Origin: Variovorax paradoxus
GTDB taxonomy: Bacteria; Pseudomonadota; Gammaproteobacteria; Burkholderiales; Burkholderiaceae_C
Assembly (NCBI RefSeq): GCF_009498455.1
Contig: NZ_CP045644.1
Span: 4,963,001-5,027,000, forward strand
DNA length: 64,000 nt
Reading direction: 5' to 3'
The notes under the pieces were generated by a model, which was not told where the DNA came from, searched no databases, and saw nothing but the letters and a program-made list of their open reading frames with translations. Made by a program: the position numbers and the translations under genes. This document shows, one piece after another, positions 62,665-64,000 of this stretch (positions are counted from its first letter, which is position 1; each line of letters starts with the position of its first letter).

Positions 62665-63887
62665 TCCTTGGGCACGAGGAAGTTGCCGGCCTCGAACTGC
62701 ACGGGCGGTGCCGCGGGGTCGAAGCTCACGCCGGCCGGGTCGCGGCCTTCGCGCACCGCGTCGAGCTGGCGCTGCAGCAGCCGGCGCAGCATCACGATGC
62801 CGCGGTCGGACGAGGCCAGGTGCTCTTCCGAATGCGCGGTGATGGCGCCCTGGCTCACCTGCGCCTCGTAGTCGCCGGGGAAGGCGCGGTGCTCGGCCTC
62901 GGTCAGCTCTTCCCACAGCTTGCCGTTCAGGCGCGAGCGCATGCGGGAAAGGTCGCCGGGGGTCTTCACGCGGCCCACGGTGTAGATGCGGAAGCTGTGG
63001 TCGTCGATGGGCAGCACCCAGCCGATCGACTCGACGCGCCCATACGTGGCCACGCGCGGGTTGGGCACCACGCGCAGTGTCGGCAGCACGGGGCCGGCCA
63101 CGCGGCGGAAGGTGCGGCCGTCGTCGAGCGTGCGGATCGATGTGATCGTCACGCCGGTCTCGGTGCTCTCGAAACTCACGTCGGGCATCTGGCCCATGAG
63201 CGCCACGAACTGCGTGCCGCTGAAGCTGCCGTGCAGCACGGGCACGTGGAAGGGGTCGGCCACGTTCTCGTAGTGCTGCAGCCAGTTGCACGGAATGACC
63301 TGCGGCCCGCCGCCGCCGATGCTGTTGCCGTCGGCCTCCAGCGTCTCGCCTTCGTCCATGGTTTCGAGGCAGTCGTAGCGCGGCAGCACGGGTTTCTTGT
63401 CGGCCGGGCCGAGGTAGGCCCAGATCAGGCCGTACTGCTCCTGCACCGGGTACCAGGGCTGGCGCACGCGGCCGCGGCTGCGCGCGCCGCCTTCGGGTTC
63501 GCAGGGCTGGTCGACGCAGTGGCCCTGCACGTCGAACATCCAGCCGTGGTAGCAGCAGCGGATACCTTCTTCTTCCACGCGCCCGTAGTACAGCGAAGCC
63601 CCGCGATGCGCGCAGCGCCAGTGCACGAGGCCCGCGCGACCGCGCTTGTCGCGGAACAGGATCAGGTCTTCGCCCAGCACGCGCATCTGGCGCGGCGTGT
63701 CGGTGGCATCGGCGGCCAGGCCGATGGGGTGCCAGTAGCGGCGCAGCAGCTCGCCCATGGGCGTGCCGGCGCCGACCTCGGTCAGCTCGGGCTTGTGGCT
63801 CGGCGCCTTGCGGCCGTAGGCGGTACCGGTGTCGAATGAAATGGGTTGCCACTCGGAGGTGGCGGAGGAAGGGACGACGGCGCTCAT
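62661..63887 (-). CDS. Rieske 2Fe-2S aromatic ring oxygenase, alpha subunit
   Basis: A 408-residue oxygenase. The Rieske cluster ligands are Cys92, His94, Cys111 and His114 (RCAHRGAS and CCYHGW). The mononuclear iron region contains NWLQHYENVADPFHVPVLHGSF, with the expected Asn/Asp and two His. Overall it is like phthalate 4,5-dioxygenase or vanillate O-demethylase alpha subunits. The start overlaps the stop of the TctC-like gene by four bases, and its stop overlaps the reductase start in the same way, so three genes form one coupled unit. Confidence 0.92.
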   Translation of the reverse strand: MSAVVPSSATSEWQPISFDTGTAYGRKAPSHKPELTEVGAGTPMGELLRRYWHPIGLAADATDTPRQMRVLGEDLILFRDKRGRAGLVHWRCAHRGASLYYGRVEEEGIRCCYHGWMFDVQGHCVDQPCEPEGGARSRGRVRQPWYPVQEQYGLIWAYLGPADKKPVLPRYDCLETMDEGETLEADGNSIGGGGPQVIPCNWLQHYENVADPFHVPVLHGSFSGTQFVALMGQMPDVSFESTETGVTITSIRTLDDGRTFRRVAGPVLPTLRVVPNPRVATYGRVESIGWVLPIDDHSFRIYTVGRVKTPGDLSRMRSRLNGKLWEELTEAEHRAFPGDYEAQVSQGAITAHSEEHLASSDRGIVMLRRLLQRQLDAVREGRDPAGVSFDPAAPPVQFEAGNFLVPKE

Positions 63888-64000
63888 TCGGGGGTGACTC
63901 CTGCGGCCTTGATCAGGTCCGCCACGCGGGGAAAGTCGGCCTTGTAGCCGGCACGGAATTCGGCGGGCGTGCTGCCCAGCGGCTCGAAGCCATAGCCAGC
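63884..64000 (-). CDS. Bug/TctC-family substrate-binding protein, C-terminal end
   Basis: Only the last 38 codons are in the window; the rest lies beyond 64000. The sequence, GYGFEPLGSTPAEF then RVADLIKAAGV, is the typical Bug-family C-terminus. Its stop overlaps the oxygenase start as ATGA. A periplasmic binding protein in front of a Rieske oxygenase suggests uptake of the aromatic acid that the oxygenase attacks. Confidence 0.82.
   Translation of the reverse strand, partial: AGYGFEPLGSTPAEFRAGYKADFPRVADLIKAAGVTPE

Overview
The window is GC-rich, densely coded bacterial DNA. Gene content and order (ilvC, pssA, two adjacent leuA genes; IclR-type PobR next to pobA; Bug/TctC substrate-binding proteins; a QseB/QseC-like system with an HtrA protease; Aat/Bpt; a thi operon with CytX) point to a betaproteobacterium of the Comamonadaceae, most likely Variovorax or a close relative. 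That assignment is inference from gene families; no rRNA is present.

Layout. 1-5075: branched-chain amino acid and phospholipid synthesis (end of ilvC, pssA, a leucine attenuator with leader peptide, two 2-isopropylmalate synthases). 5193-8827: a PBP7-type peptidase, an IclR regulator and the aat-bpt N-degron transferase pair. 9052-15230: a stand-alone molybdenum hydroxylase large subunit with AraC, VOC and SRPBCC genes, then pobA and divergent pobR. 15294-22058: a QseBC-like two-component pair followed by an HtrA protease with a CTTAAG-type box in front, a second (NarL-type) two-component pair, and a thioesterase. 22220-31618: hydrolase, LysR/oxidoreductase divergent pair, a TctC-amidase-MBL operon with its divergent LysR gene and a perfect palindromic operator, a CsgG-like lipoprotein, a small orphan protein and a Rnk/GreA-type factor.

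31619-50765 is the most unusual region. An AT-rich stretch of about 950 bp without a gene, containing a strong dyad, precedes five genes in the same direction that encode exported DUF11-type repeat proteins of 206, 964, about 2431, 1300 and 983 residues. The giant protein joins DUF11 and SdrB-like modules to a C-terminal part that looks like an outer-membrane beta-barrel. The last two proteins are paralogues with different N-terminal heads, a repeat unit present twice in one and once in the other, and nearly identical C-terminal blocks. I regard this as a candidate undescribed surface-fibre system.

50799-64000: a WXXGXW protein, two tRNA-Asn genes each with its own promoter and terminator, a thiamine operon (thiO, thiS, thiG, thiE and a TonB-dependent receptor), thiD on the opposite strand, cytX behind a TPP riboswitch, a membrane sensor adenylate cyclase, and a Rieske oxygenase/reductase operon that runs off the window with a TctC-like gene.
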